DNA of 58,852 nucleotides from Mobilitalea sp. (GCA_029974875.1 JARKQP010000256.1:1-58852), one strand, 5' to 3'. Counted from the stretch's first letter, positions 16,642 through 25,457 are shown. Made by a program: numbers and translations. Notes: a model not told the origin generated them from the sequence alone.

Positions 16642-19113
16642 ATGTCCACAAAGACGACGAAACAAAATAACAAAAGCCCGAAAAAGAAAAATAAGAAATT
16701 AAGGCACCGTGTTAAGCTGACAATACAGATTGCAGTATTTCTCACGCTATTAGTGGTCGCCATCGGGATTTTCTATTTTTACATTGCATATGGGAAAACC
16801 ATATTGGATTTACAGACGGAAGCAAAGCAGAAGGTGAGTGCGTCAACAGAGGACACCTTCCGGGCATCCCAGACCAGTATTGTATATGATGCTAAGGGTA
16901 AGGTCCTTACCACCGTAAAGGCAGAAAAGGATGTGTATTACCTGGAGTACCGGGAGATCCCCCAATTTGTAGTTGATGCCATGCTGGTTACGGAGGATAA
17001 AAAGTTCTTTGAGCACAACGGTGTTGATTACTTTGCTAATGTGAGGGCGGCCATCGCCTTAATTAAGCACAAGGGGAAGATAACCCAGGGAGCAAGCACC
17101 ATAACCCAACAGCTGGCGAGAAATGTATTCCTGACCCATAAGGTTACTTATGAGAGGAAGGTAGGGGAAATATTTATTGCACAGGAGCTGGAGAGAAAAT
17201 ATTCCAAGACACAGATTATGGAGTATTACCTGAATGGAATCTATTTTGCAAATGGGCATTACGGAATCCAGGCAGCTGCTAAGGCGTATTTTGGGAAAGG
17301 GGCGGAGTCCCTGAGCATGTCCCAGCTGGCATTCTTGTGTGCCATCCCGAATAATCCTACCCTGTATGATCCCCTCACGAACATGGACAATACGATGAAG
17401 CGCCGTGACAGGATTTTAAAGCAGATGTACGATGATGAAAAAATATCGCTGGCAGATTATACAAAGGCGACCGGGGAGACCATCACGCTGAAAAGGACCA
17501 AGACAACGAAAAATAGTTCTGTGGAGACCTATGTTTACTATTGTGCCATCCGTACCCTGATGAAGGAGGCCGGCTTTGAATTCCGGACCCAGTTTGACAG
17601 TAAGGAGGATAAGGAAGCTTATGATGAGGCATATGATGCCATGTACGGCAGCTATCAGAAGGCGCTGTACAGCCAGGGCTACCGCATCTATACTTCCATT
17701 GACATGGCAAAGCAGAAGCAGCTTCAGACGGCCTTGGATGAGGAATTGAAGGACTTTACTGAGGTAAATGAGGAAGGCGTATACCAGATGCAGGGAGCGG
17801 CGGTCTGCATTGATAATGATACGGGCAAGGTAGTTGCCATTGTTGGCGGCAGGAGCCAGGATTTAAGAGGATATACGTTAAACCGTGCTTATCAGAGCTT
17901 CCGTCAGCCGGGAAGCTCCATTAAGCCGTTGGTTGTCTACACCCCTTCCTTTGAAAGGGATTATACGCCGGCAAGCAATGTGGTGGACAAATATTCGAAG
18001 GATGGGCCTAAGAATTCAGGGAATACCTACCTGGGCAATATTAAGCTGCAAAAGGCGATTGAGAAATCCATCAATACAGTTGCCTGGAAGCTTTTTGAGG
18101 AGCTAACCCCGAAGGAAGGCTTATCCTATCTGCTGGACATGAACTTTGCCAGAATTACAGAAAGGGATTATGTTCCGGCGGCGTCCCTGGGCGGCTTAAC
18201 CAACGGTGTGAGCCCCTTAGAGATGGCAGCAGGCTATGAAGCCCTTGAGAATGACGGTATTTACAGGGAGCCTACCTGTATTGTGAAAATCACGGATGCG
18301 GAAGACCAGCAGCTGGCGGGGGATGATGTCCAGACCCGGCAGGTCTATAAAACCAATGCGGCCAGGATGATGACAGAGGCCTTGACTGGGGTAATCAAAA
18401 ATGGTACGGCCAGGGGTCTTGGCCTGTCGAATACCATCAGTGCAGGCAAAACCGGTACGACAAATGATAAAAAGGACGGCTGGTTTGTCGGCTATACACC
18501 CTATTATACAACCAGTGTATGGGTTGGCTATGACATTCCTAAGACAGTATCGGATCTCCAGGGGGCTTCCTATCCGGGAAGGATCTGGCATAATTTTATG
18601 AATGAAATTCATACCACCGACATGGATAAAGGCTTCGAATACTATGATTGGCGTGCCCCTCTCAAGGAACAGCAGGAGGAAGAGGAACGAAGGAAAAAGG
18701 AAGAAGAGGAAGCAGCAGCCTTAACCCAGGCGGCGGAAGAAGAAGCAGCGGCCCTGACCCAGGCGGCGCTGGATGCCCAGAATGAAGAGGAGACCGGGGG
18801 CTTAGATGACCAGGATGACGGCTCAGGGGAGGATAACACCGATTATGAAGAGGAAGACGGAGAGGACACAGGCTATCCGGAAGAGCCTACCGGTATAACA
18901 GAGCCTCCCAATGACAATGGTTCGGCAGGGAATGGCGAGAGCAGTCCGGAGCCTACCAGCGCTGCCGGTTACCAGAACGGCTATAGTGAGACCGGGAATA
19001 TGGACGGAGGAAACGGTGCCGCTAAGAGCAACAGCGCCGGTACAGGGACAGGTGTGCCCAGCAATGTCCAAAATGGAGCCACCACAGAAGGTCTGATGCA
19101 GGAAAGTGAATGA
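16642..19113 (+). CDS. Class A penicillin-binding protein (PBP1A-type)
   Basis: The 823-residue bifunctional enzyme polymerises and crosslinks peptidoglycan. A basic cytoplasmic tail precedes a membrane span at about residues 28-50. A GT51 transglycosylase follows (EDKKFFEHNGVD, GASTITQQLARN, ELERKYSKTQIMEYYLN), then a transpeptidase with the active-site serine in GSSIKP, SIN in the second motif and the KTG triad in AGKTGTT. The last 140 residues are low-complexity: Glu/Lys/Ala-rich repeats (two EEAAALTQAA units), then Gly/Asn/Ser-rich sequence. GGAGGGAATT fixes the ATG at 16642; the open frame upstream covers the tandem repeat and is not coding. It appears monocistronic. Confidence 0.93.
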   Translation: MSTKTTKQNNKSPKKKNKKLRHRVKLTIQIAVFLTLLVVAIGIFYFYIAYGKTILDLQTEAKQKVSASTEDTFRASQTSIVYDAKGKVLTTVKAEKDVYYLEYREIPQFVVDAMLVTEDKKFFEHNGVDYFANVRAAIALIKHKGKITQGASTITQQLARNVFLTHKVTYERKVGEIFIAQELERKYSKTQIMEYYLNGIYFANGHYGIQAAAKAYFGKGAESLSMSQLAFLCAIPNNPTLYDPLTNMDNTMKRRDRILKQMYDDEKISLADYTKATGETITLKRTKTTKNSSVETYVYYCAIRTLMKEAGFEFRTQFDSKEDKEAYDEAYDAMYGSYQKALYSQGYRIYTSIDMAKQKQLQTALDEELKDFTEVNEEGVYQMQGAAVCIDNDTGKVVAIVGGRSQDLRGYTLNRAYQSFRQPGSSIKPLVVYTPSFERDYTPASNVVDKYSKDGPKNSGNTYLGNIKLQKAIEKSINTVAWKLFEELTPKEGLSYLLDMNFARITERDYVPAASLGGLTNGVSPLEMAAGYEALENDGIYREPTCIVKITDAEDQQLAGDDVQTRQVYKTNAARMMTEALTGVIKNGTARGLGLSNTISAGKTGTTNDKKDGWFVGYTPYYTTSVWVGYDIPKTVSDLQGASYPGRIWHNFMNEIHTTDMDKGFEYYDWRAPLKEQQEEEERRKKEEEEAAALTQAAEEEAAALTQAALDAQNEEETGGLDDQDDGSGEDNTDYEEEDGEDTGYPEEPTGITEPPNDNGSAGNGESSPEPTSAAGYQNGYSETGNMDGGNGAAKSNSAGTGTGVPSNVQNGATTEGLMQESE

Positions 19114-19158
19114 TATAAGGAATTGCAGGATGCTGCAATATTAAAAAGGGTTCTATAA

Positions 19159-19249
19159 TGTTGGGAATGTGTCATTCGACACCACAACACTTGATAAAAA
19201 GCCTTAAAGGCTCTAAAGACAGTAATGGGACGGGATTCAAATCCCACCC
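19159..19249 (+). ncRNA. Possible structured RNA after the PBP gene
   Basis: Three compact stems follow each other: TGTTG..GTGTC closing on GACAC..CAACA (19159-19189), AGCC/GGCT (19200-19212) and GGGATT/AATCCC (19232-19245). A terminator at 19276-19320 comes next. The last stem loosely recalls a tRNA T-arm, but no acceptor, D-arm or anticodon arm can be folded. It could be the 3' untranslated region of the PBP transcript or a small RNA. No convincing promoter precedes it. Confidence 0.3.
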
Positions 19250-19275
19250 CAACTATTGGCACAGAGCCCTGAAAA

Positions 19276-19320
19276 GGACGGGAAGCACACCATCTTGATA
19301 TGCTCCCGTCCTTCTTTATT
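19276..19320. terminator. Bidirectional terminator between PBP gene and prs
   Basis: GGACGGGA-AGCA pairs with TGCTCCCGTCC over about 11 bp, with a 14-nt loop and TTCTTTATTTT on the plus side. On the minus side the stem is followed by TTTTC. The two flanking genes converge here. Confidence 0.8.
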
Positions 19321-19395
19321 TTCTGGGTGAATCGTCCTGTTGATCCATTCTGTATATTTAAGTAATCAAGCTGCCCTAATAAGAGGAGCGGCTAA

Positions 19396-20592
19396 TTATG
19401 CCTTACTATCAGTTCTGTAGTTGCCTTGATTGTATTCCTGTAAGATGCCCTGGATTCTATTAACGGGATTAAGCAGGCCGCTAATGCTGTCATCATGGTT
19501 CAGGGTATCGATGATAAGAGCCACGTATTTACTCATGTCAACATTGATATACCAGGGCTTTGTCAACAATTCCGGGGTCTGGTAGATAACATTTGTGGTA
19601 AGGATACGGTAGATGGATCCGTTTTCATAAGCCTCATCAATCTTCTCAAAGCCATTGGTAAATAGGCCGAAGGTTGCTGCCACAAAGATCCTTCCTGCAT
19701 TTCTCTTCTTTAATTCTTTTGCAACATCCAGGATGCTGTCACCGGAGGAAATCATGTCGTCAACGATCAGGACATCCTTGCCCTCTAAGTTGGAACCAAG
19801 GAATTCATGGGCAACAATTGGATTGCGTCCATTTACAATACGTGTATAATCACGTCTCTTATAGAACATACCCATATCAAGACCTAGTACATTGGCAAAA
19901 TATACTGCCCTGGACATACCACCTTCATCCGGGCTGATCAGCATCATATGGTCAGAATCTAAACGGATATCTGGAATATTATGAAGCAGTGCTTTGATAA
20001 ACTGGTAGTTTGGAGCCACTGTTTCCAAACTCGTTAGAGGGATTGCGTTTTGTACTCTGGGGTCATGGGCATCAAAGGTGATAATACTGGAAACGCCCAT
20101 CTGAACCAATTCCTGCAATGCCAGGGCACAGTCCAGGGACTCCCTTGAGGAACGCCTATGCTGTCTGCCTTCATATAGAAAGGGCATGATTACGGTTATT
20201 CTTCTGGCTTTGCCGCCGACCGCCGCGATAATTCTCTTTAAATCCTGGTAGTGGTCGTCGGGTGACATGTGGTTCGTATGCCCGCACACGGAATAAGTTA
20301 AGCTGTAATTGGTTATGTCAACTAACAGGTATAAATCATCTCCACGGACAGATTCCTTAATATGGCCTTTTGCTTCCCCCGTTCCAAAGCGTGGACAGCA
20401 GGCATTGATTAAATAGGAATCTCGCTGGTAACCGGAAAAGGCAATGGTACCCTTATGCTCACTTTCCCTGGATGTACGCCATTCAACAAGATAATCATTT
20501 ACGTGTTGTCCCAGAGCTTTGCTGCTTTCCAAGGCAATGATGCCAAGAGGCCCCACTGGAATGGTTTCTACGATCTTCTCGTGCTTAGACAT
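19396..20592 (-). CDS. prs: Ribose-phosphate pyrophosphokinase (PRPP synthetase)
   Basis: The 398-residue product makes PRPP from ribose 5-phosphate and ATP for nucleotide, histidine and tryptophan synthesis. The PRPP-binding loop reads DVLIVDDMISSGDS. The catalytic flexible-loop region and the RRSSRESLDCALALQELV segment are present. It is clearly longer than the classical roughly 315-residue Prs and belongs to the extended type I know from Lachnospiraceae and relatives. The open frame starts at 20607, but GGAGGG lies exactly where it serves the ATG at 20592. Its own promoter (20650-20678) sits in the short gap after dnaC. Confidence 0.88.
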   Translation of the reverse strand: MSKHEKIVETIPVGPLGIIALESSKALGQHVNDYLVEWRTSRESEHKGTIAFSGYQRDSYLINACCPRFGTGEAKGHIKESVRGDDLYLLVDITNYSLTYSVCGHTNHMSPDDHYQDLKRIIAAVGGKARRITVIMPFLYEGRQHRRSSRESLDCALALQELVQMGVSSIITFDAHDPRVQNAIPLTSLETVAPNYQFIKALLHNIPDIRLDSDHMMLISPDEGGMSRAVYFANVLGLDMGMFYKRRDYTRIVNGRNPIVAHEFLGSNLEGKDVLIVDDMISSGDSILDVAKELKKRNAGRIFVAATFGLFTNGFEKIDEAYENGSIYRILTTNVIYQTPELLTKPWYINVDMSKYVALIIDTLNHDDSISGLLNPVNRIQGILQEYNQGNYRTDSKA

Positions 20593-20649
20593 TAGTTTTC
20601 CCTCCATGTAAAAAATAAATAAAATTGTTTTGTTTTCAAAGCCATTAAA

Positions 20650-20678
20650 GTTATACCATTAACTAATTGGTTCGTCAA
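20650..20678 (-). promoter_or_regulatory. Sigma-A promoter of prs
   Basis: On the minus strand TTGACG and TATAAC are 17 bp apart. The start point would be about 50 nt before the prs ATG. The box begins 16 bp after the dnaC stop codon, which separates prs from the dnaD-dnaC unit. Confidence 0.65.
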
Positions 20679-20693
20679 GACAGTTTTCGACTT

Positions 20694-21701
20694 TTAACGA
20701 GATTTTGATCCACTGACCGCCTTATGTAGACGAATGTCTTCTCCGATAATACGGTGGACAAAATATTTGCTTGCAATACGTGAAAATATGCGTTCCCCAT
20801 AATTTGTATTTATGTTGGTCAGGGATAAATTGGTGGAGATGAGGGTGGATTTTTGCCTCAATAATCTTTCATTTATAATTAGATATAATTGGGAGTTTAT
20901 GAATGAATTATTCAACTCCGTTCCTAAATCGTCAATGATCAGTAAATCACAATCCAGGATATACTCAAACTGGTTAGCAGCATCGTAGGAGACCTCCCCG
21001 TCCCTGCCAAACTTATTTTTCTCCAGGATATCAAATAAGCGGAAGGCCGTAAGGTAGATCACGGTATACCCCTGATCCAGCAGCTCCTTGGCGATACAGT
21101 TTGCGAGAAAGGTCTTTCCTACTCCAGTATTGCCAAGAAGCAGCAGGTTATCATGGTTTTTATCAAAATGCCTTATGAAATTCTTACAGCTTGCCACGGT
21201 TTTTTGCATGTTCGAAAGTGGTGACATGCCAAGGGCTTCATCAGTGTAATCATCTGAATAATAACGGAAGGAGAATTTGCTGAAATTTTCCTTGTCCAGG
21301 ATGGATTTGATATTTGAGCCGGAATACAGCAGATCGGAGATGGCCTGCTTAAAGCAGCTGCATTTTTCATTGCCAATATATCCGGTATCCCTGCATTTTG
21401 GGCAATGGTACTGCAGCTCAAGGAAGTCCTCCGCCAGACCATGCTCCGCCAGAAGGGCGGCTTGCCGGGTCTTAAGGGCGGCCGACCTCTCTTTTAGGCT
21501 CTGAAGGGCACGGTCATCCCCAAAGAGCGCCATCCGTCCGCTCTCGGCGGAGAGGGAGATCATCCTGTCTTCCAAGTCCTTAAGCGCAGGTATCAGCTTG
21601 TAAGCCTTTTCCCTGCGTTTATCAAGGGCATGCTTATTCCTAAGCATACGGCTGTCATATTCTCTTAGGATCTGGTTATACTGGTCATTTTTTAAAGCCA
21701 T
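20694..21701 (-). CDS. dnaC: DnaC/DnaI-type helicase loader ATPase
   Basis: The 335-residue primosomal ATPase delivers the replicative helicase to DNA. The N-terminal half is helical with a zinc-type cluster (CPKCRDTGYIGNEKCSCF, about residues 105-122), as in DnaI-like loaders. The AAA+ core has Walker A GNTGVGKT, Walker B LLIIDDLGTE and a sensor segment ISTNLSLTNI. It lies 20 bp downstream of the DnaD-domain gene, so the two probably form one operon for helicase loading at origins or restart sites. The ATG at 21701 is preceded by AAGGAG at a slightly long spacing. Confidence 0.88.
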   Translation of the reverse strand: MALKNDQYNQILREYDSRMLRNKHALDKRREKAYKLIPALKDLEDRMISLSAESGRMALFGDDRALQSLKERSAALKTRQAALLAEHGLAEDFLELQYHCPKCRDTGYIGNEKCSCFKQAISDLLYSGSNIKSILDKENFSKFSFRYYSDDYTDEALGMSPLSNMQKTVASCKNFIRHFDKNHDNLLLLGNTGVGKTFLANCIAKELLDQGYTVIYLTAFRLFDILEKNKFGRDGEVSYDAANQFEYILDCDLLIIDDLGTELNNSFINSQLYLIINERLLRQKSTLISTNLSLTNINTNYGERIFSRIASKYFVHRIIGEDIRLHKAVSGSKSR

Positions 21702-21721
21702 GGTTATTCCACTCCTTGCAT

Positions 21722-22816
21722 TTACAAGCTCTTAGTCCGTAGCTTTTTCTCCAGCTCGGCATAATCCTGGGCGGTATAGGTTCTCTGGGGAAATTGGTTG
21801 AATTTGTTCCCGGAAGCCTTTGCCGTCTGCGCAGCCTTATTCTCGGAAGGGCGGTTGCCCCTGCTGAATTCCTCATCCAACCGCATAATGTCCTTCATAT
21901 TCGTTACCTTCTTTTTAAACCAGGTTTCCAAAATGCGGTCCGTATATTTAAAATCAGGCTTTCCGGTCCTTAAGATGGTACGGTTGCAGGCCTCTGTAAT
22001 GATATCGTCAGGAAAAGAGAATACCTCCACCCATTTCCTGATATATTGGCGCTCGATCTGTCCCGGTGAGCGGTTTAGGCCAAAGGCTTTATTCACCGCA
22101 TTGAAATGGTCGCTATAGGCAGAGACTGCTTCCTTTGCCTTTTCTTCCGTGTCGATCCCTTCCTCTGCCCAGGTAAGTGCAACAGCCTCAATGTAGGAGG
22201 CGTTTTTCTTGCCCTTTGATACACAGTACTCATATAGGTACATAATTAATTCTGCGGAAAAATGCAGCTCCTCATACAAGTAGAAGATTAATTGCAGATC
22301 CATGGGCTTTAGTGGACGGTCCAGATAGATTTCCACAATATGCAACGCCCATTTAATCTCATCGTTGTTAGAGAGCTGGGTGATCTTTTCCGCAGAATAG
22401 GCTTTTCTTGTCGCGGGTTTTACTTCTGTATGTATCGTAACGGCTACCTCGTCCAACTCCGTATCCCCTTCAGGGTTCACGGCAGGAGCGGGCTCTGATT
22501 CCGTATTCCTTGGCATGGAGCTAAGGTCTGCCAGTTTTATTGATGTGATTTCCTTGTTCCTGTTTCGCGTTAAAGTAAGTAAATCAAGCTTTTCCCAATA
22601 ATTTAAGGCGCGGATGATGTCCTTTTCCGTGTTATCAAGTCGGTCGGCGATGGAGGAAATAGTTACTTCCGGGCAATTCCCCAGGAAGCAGCGCAGCAGG
22701 TAAAGATAAACCTTGACATACGCCCCGTTTGCGGACGGCATAAATTGGTCAATGAAGATATTCGGTACAATGGTGACGTCGGAGATACCTTCGGCGTGTA
22801 GAGATATTTTATTCAT
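21722..22816 (-). CDS. dnaD: DnaD-domain replication initiation protein
   Basis: The 364-residue protein has an N-terminal winged-helix region (NGAYVKVYLYLLRCFLGNCPEVTISSIADRL, about residues 20-55). DnaB_2/DnaD-type helical modules follow at about 155-230 (EIYLDRPLKPMDLQLIFYLYEEL) and about 250-320 (the FSFPDDIITEACNRTI region). DnaD proteins bridge DnaA-bound DNA and the helicase loader. AGGAGGGAG fixes the ATG at 22816; the longer frame to 22861 is not supported. The upstream gap holds a promoter and a striking row of DnaA boxes, so its expression may be tied to DnaA. Confidence 0.85.
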   Translation of the reverse strand: MNKISLHAEGISDVTIVPNIFIDQFMPSANGAYVKVYLYLLRCFLGNCPEVTISSIADRLDNTEKDIIRALNYWEKLDLLTLTRNRNKEITSIKLADLSSMPRNTESEPAPAVNPEGDTELDEVAVTIHTEVKPATRKAYSAEKITQLSNNDEIKWALHIVEIYLDRPLKPMDLQLIFYLYEELHFSAELIMYLYEYCVSKGKKNASYIEAVALTWAEEGIDTEEKAKEAVSAYSDHFNAVNKAFGLNRSPGQIERQYIRKWVEVFSFPDDIITEACNRTILRTGKPDFKYTDRILETWFKKKVTNMKDIMRLDEEFSRGNRPSENKAAQTAKASGNKFNQFPQRTYTAQDYAELEKKLRTKSL

Positions 22817-22857
22817 ATGCTCCCTCCTAAATAAAAGGTGATGAGGCAGAGGTGCAG

Positions 22858-23007
22858 GCAAAACACTTTAATTTCCTCGGGCTAATCTGCCGCAGCTTAG
22901 GAATTCAAAGCCTACGGCTTTTCATTCACGTTGCACTTCCCCAAGAAAATCAAAGTGTTTTCGCATGCAAGCACGCAAAACACTTTAATTTCCTCGGGCT
23001 AATCTGC
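22858..23007. repeat. 33-bp direct repeats with an inverted copy between them
   Basis: A perfect 33-bp sequence occurs at 22858-22890 and 22975-23007. A diverged inverted copy (about 22 bp) lies near 22941-22962, and the hairpin AAAGCC-TAC-GGCTTT near 22908-22922. The unit lies between the dnaD promoter and its start codon, so it would be transcribed as a structured leader of about 190 nt. Confidence 0.75.
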
Positions 23008-23018
23008 TCATCGTGCAC

Positions 23019-23047
23019 ATTATAACACACATGTTTTCGGTTGGAAA
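23019..23047 (-). promoter_or_regulatory. Likely dnaD-dnaC promoter
   Basis: On the minus strand a perfect TATAAT (23019-23024) lies 17 bp from a weak -35 (TTTCCA, 23042-23047). Three abutting DnaA boxes begin 37 bp upstream of the -35. A weak -35 with nearby sites would suit regulation by a DNA-binding protein. Confidence 0.45.
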
Positions 23048-23083
23048 TAGCCTATTTTCAGGGGATCTGGCGATTTGGGGGAT

Positions 23084-23276
23084 TGTGGATAATGTGGATA
23101 ATGTGGATGAGAGTATGGTAAAAATATGTAATAATATGGTAAAAGTGAAGGGGATATAGTAAAACCGATATGGAATGATGGAAAAAATCTATATTTGTAG
23201 AAAAGAAATTTGTTAAAAAAATATCCACAGGGATAATCAGCAAAATTGTTGATAATCCTGTGGATAATGTGGATAA
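23084..23276. promoter_or_regulatory. DnaA-box cluster II upstream of dnaD
   Basis: Three 9-bp boxes abut head to tail: TGTGGATAA at 23084-23092 and 23093-23101, then TGTGGATGA at 23102-23110. Two more perfect boxes abut at 23259-23267 and 23268-23276, ending exactly at the murC stop codon, and a near-box (ATATCCACA) lies at 23221-23229. Between them is an AT-rich stretch (about 23111-23220). TTATCCACA is the bacterial DnaA consensus. Confidence 0.75.
23213..23265 (-). terminator. murC terminator embedded in DnaA boxes
   Basis: On the minus strand a 16-bp near-perfect stem (arms 23250-23265 and 23223-23239) is followed by ATTTTTTT. The stem arms themselves contain a DnaA box and a near-box, so terminator and DnaA sites overlap. 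Confidence 0.65.
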
Positions 23277-24683
23277 CTACAGCCCTAGAAGGTTTTCTCC
23301 CACGGAAACAATGTCTCCGGCACCCATAGTTATCAACAGGTCGCCGTTAATACAATTTTCTAATAAAAAATTTTCGATGTCGTCAAAAGAATGAAAATGG
23401 TGAACTTCCTTACCTAATTTTTCAAGTTCCCGTGCCAGATCCTTTGAAGAAATATCCCCCGGATCCTTTTCCCTGGCGGCGTAGATATCTGCAAGCACAA
23501 CCTTATCCGCTAAGGAGAGGGCAGCGGCAAATTCCTTCAGATGCTGCCTCGTCCGCGTGTAGGTATGGGGCTGGAATACGCACCACAGTGTTTCATGGGG
23601 GTAATTCTTGGCAGATTGCAGGGTAGCTGTAACCTCCGTCGGGTGGTGTGCATAGTCGTCGATGATCGTCACGCCTCCGATTTCTCCTTTATGTTCAAAG
23701 CGGCGCTTGGAGTTATGGAAGGAGAGCAGGGCTTTTTTGATGGTCTCCATGGGAATTCCTATCTGCATGGACAGTCCGATGGCAGGAAGGGAGTTGGATA
23801 TATTGTGGACTCCGAGGACGCCTAGCTGGATGCGGTCAACGTATTGGCCTTTATAATAGAAATCAAAGCTTCCCATTTTTTGATTATCAAGCTCGATCTT
23901 ATCCGCCGAGAAATCATAACCCGCATTGCCGGTCTTGCCATATTCCGGATCGGTGATGCCATAGGTAAAGACCTCGCATTCCAGATCTGAGGTGATTTCC
24001 CTGTAGTTGTCTATCTCGCCGTTGATATAGAGCTGGCCGTCCTTAGGCAGGCGCTTTGCAAAGGTATGGAAGGAATTGCGGATATCAGCCAAATCCTTAA
24101 AAAAGTCCAGATGGTCTTCATCGATATTTAAGATGATCCCCCTCTTCGGATTGAACTGGAGGAAGGTATTGGTATATTCACAGGCCTCCGTAATAAAATG
24201 CTCTGATTTACCCATGCGGATGTTGCCGCCTATGGCATCCAGGATCCCCCCGACGGAAATCGTAGGATCCAGGTTACCCTCGATAAAGATGGAAGAGAGC
24301 ATGGACGTAGTTGTTGTCTTGCCATGGGTACCGGATACGGCAACTGCATTGTCAAAGTTAAGCATAACCTGGCCGATCATTTCGGCACGGGTCAGCAGGG
24401 GGATGTTTCTGCGCTTTACCTCCAGCAGCTCCTCATTATTCTTAGAAATAGCCGCGGTATAAACCACGGCCTCAATATCCGGGGTGATATTCGAGGGCTT
24501 CTGGCCTAAATGGAACTCAATCCCTAAATCAGTGAGATGGTCGGTGATATTACTTTCATGGGCATCAGAACCGCTTACCTTAAAGCCGAGGGTATGTAGG
24601 TATTCTGCAAAACCACTCATACTTATTCCGCCGATACCGATGAAATGAATCCGGCATGGGTTGTTAAAATCAATTTTGTACAT
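23277..24683 (-). CDS. murC: UDP-N-acetylmuramate--L-alanine ligase
   Basis: The 468-residue cytoplasmic enzyme adds L-alanine to UDP-MurNAc, the first amino-acid step of peptidoglycan precursor synthesis. The family motifs are present: N-terminal nucleotide-binding FIGIGGISMSGFAEYL, the ATP loop VSGTHGKTTTTSM, EACEYTNTFL, DEDHLDFF and DDYAHHPTEV. Length is normal for the family. The ATG at 24683 follows GGAAGTG. It has its own sigma-A-like promoter and appears monocistronic, unlike species where it lies within the dcw cluster. Confidence 0.95.
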   Translation of the reverse strand: MYKIDFNNPCRIHFIGIGGISMSGFAEYLHTLGFKVSGSDAHESNITDHLTDLGIEFHLGQKPSNITPDIEAVVYTAAISKNNEELLEVKRRNIPLLTRAEMIGQVMLNFDNAVAVSGTHGKTTTTSMLSSIFIEGNLDPTISVGGILDAIGGNIRMGKSEHFITEACEYTNTFLQFNPKRGIILNIDEDHLDFFKDLADIRNSFHTFAKRLPKDGQLYINGEIDNYREITSDLECEVFTYGITDPEYGKTGNAGYDFSADKIELDNQKMGSFDFYYKGQYVDRIQLGVLGVHNISNSLPAIGLSMQIGIPMETIKKALLSFHNSKRRFEHKGEIGGVTIIDDYAHHPTEVTATLQSAKNYPHETLWCVFQPHTYTRTRQHLKEFAAALSLADKVVLADIYAAREKDPGDISSKDLARELEKLGKEVHHFHSFDDIENFLLENCINGDLLITMGAGDIVSVGENLLGL

Positions 24684-24740
24684 GGTACACTTCCTATTCT
24701 ATATATTTTAATGATGTTACATTTCATTTTATATCATTTT

Positions 24741-24768
24741 ATTATAGCCCATTTCCCTTAAATTACAA
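24741..24768 (-). promoter_or_regulatory. murC promoter
   Basis: On the minus strand TTGTAA and TATAAT are separated by 16 bp, about 60 nt before the murC ATG. The rest of the 440-bp gap between murC and spoVG holds AT-rich sequence with no gene that I can support. Confidence 0.5.
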
Positions 24769-24978
24769 TACAAAATTGCTGTTGTTCTGATCTGGATGCA
24801 TAAATATACCATTGTCTGGAGGAAGCGTTTATACCTATTATATTCTTTTTCTGTGGAAATAGTGCTAAAGTCTAATAAAAAGCTGCTGTCTGTAAACCCG
24901 TATTTGGAGGAATGTGGATTATGCTTAACAAAAATCACAAAAATAATGCAAATTTATCTAAGATTTTCGTAAAAATTA

Positions 24979-25007
24979 TTCACATTTTAAAACATGTATG
25001 ATATAAT
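24979..25007 (+). promoter_or_regulatory. spoVG promoter
   Basis: TTCACA and TATAAT lie 17 bp apart, giving a 5' leader of about 110 nt before the spoVG start codon. The boxes fit the housekeeping sigma factor. In B. subtilis spoVG is sigma-H dependent, and I see no sigma-H consensus here. Confidence 0.6.
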
Positions 25008-25126
25008 GACCCTATCTAATAATCAGTAAATAGTTCCAGAAGTCAGTAACAGAGAAAAGTGAGACAGGCAAGTGACAAAACTTTTCTAACTATTAACGAT
25101 TTATATGACAGAAGGGGGAACATACC

Positions 25127-25411
25127 ATGCAGATTACCGACGTACGAGTAAGGAAAGTGAGCAAGGAAGGCAAGATGAAAGCAGTGGTATCTATTACGCT
25201 TGATAACGAGTTCGTAGTTCACGATATCAAGGTAATCGAGGGCGATAAGGGCTTATTCATTGCTATGCCAAGCAGAAAAGCTGGCGACGGTGAGTATCGC
25301 GATATTGCCCATCCAATCAATTCGGACACAAGGGACAAGATCCAAAAGATTATCCTTGAAAAGTACGAAATCGCAGCTCTTGAATCAGAAGAGGTAGAGG
25401 CAGAGGAGTAA
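25127..25411 (+). CDS. spoVG: SpoVG septation regulator
   Basis: The 94-residue protein reads [39 protein letters not shown] from its start, followed by LFIAMPSRK, the conserved core of SpoVG. In Firmicutes it is a nucleic-acid-binding regulator affecting sporulation, septation and virulence genes. Length and sequence are typical, with an acidic tail (SEEVEAEE). The ATG follows AGAAGGGGGAACATACC. It is monocistronic with a clear terminator. Confidence 0.96.
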   Translation: MQITDVRVRKVSKEGKMKAVVSITLDNEFVVHDIKVIEGDKGLFIAMPSRKAGDGEYRDIAHPINSDTRDKIQKIILEKYEIAALESEEVEAEE

Positions 25412-25432
25412 TACAGGACGAATGGAGAAAAA

Positions 25433-25457
25433 AGCAGCACGGGAGCTGCTTTTTTTG
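25433..25457 (+). terminator. spoVG terminator
   Basis: AGCAGC pairs with GCTGCT around a 6-nt loop and is followed by TTTTTTT. A-run on the left side allows a longer stem. Confidence 0.85.

Noticed and set aside
19226..19250. T-arm-like sequence suggesting a tRNA or tmRNA end
   Set aside because: The T-stem has mismatches, no D-arm, anticodon arm or acceptor pairing can be built around it, and no CCA follows.
23084..23276. Chromosomal origin of replication
   Set aside because: dnaA, dnaN, rpmH and gyrB are absent, and no DnaA-trio plus AT-rich unwinding element was recognised. A regulatory or titration site is the safer reading.
24684..25126. Riboswitch or T-box before spoVG
   Set aside because: No T-box sequence or recognisable aptamer core was seen. 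The gap contains two promoters and AT-rich DNA only.
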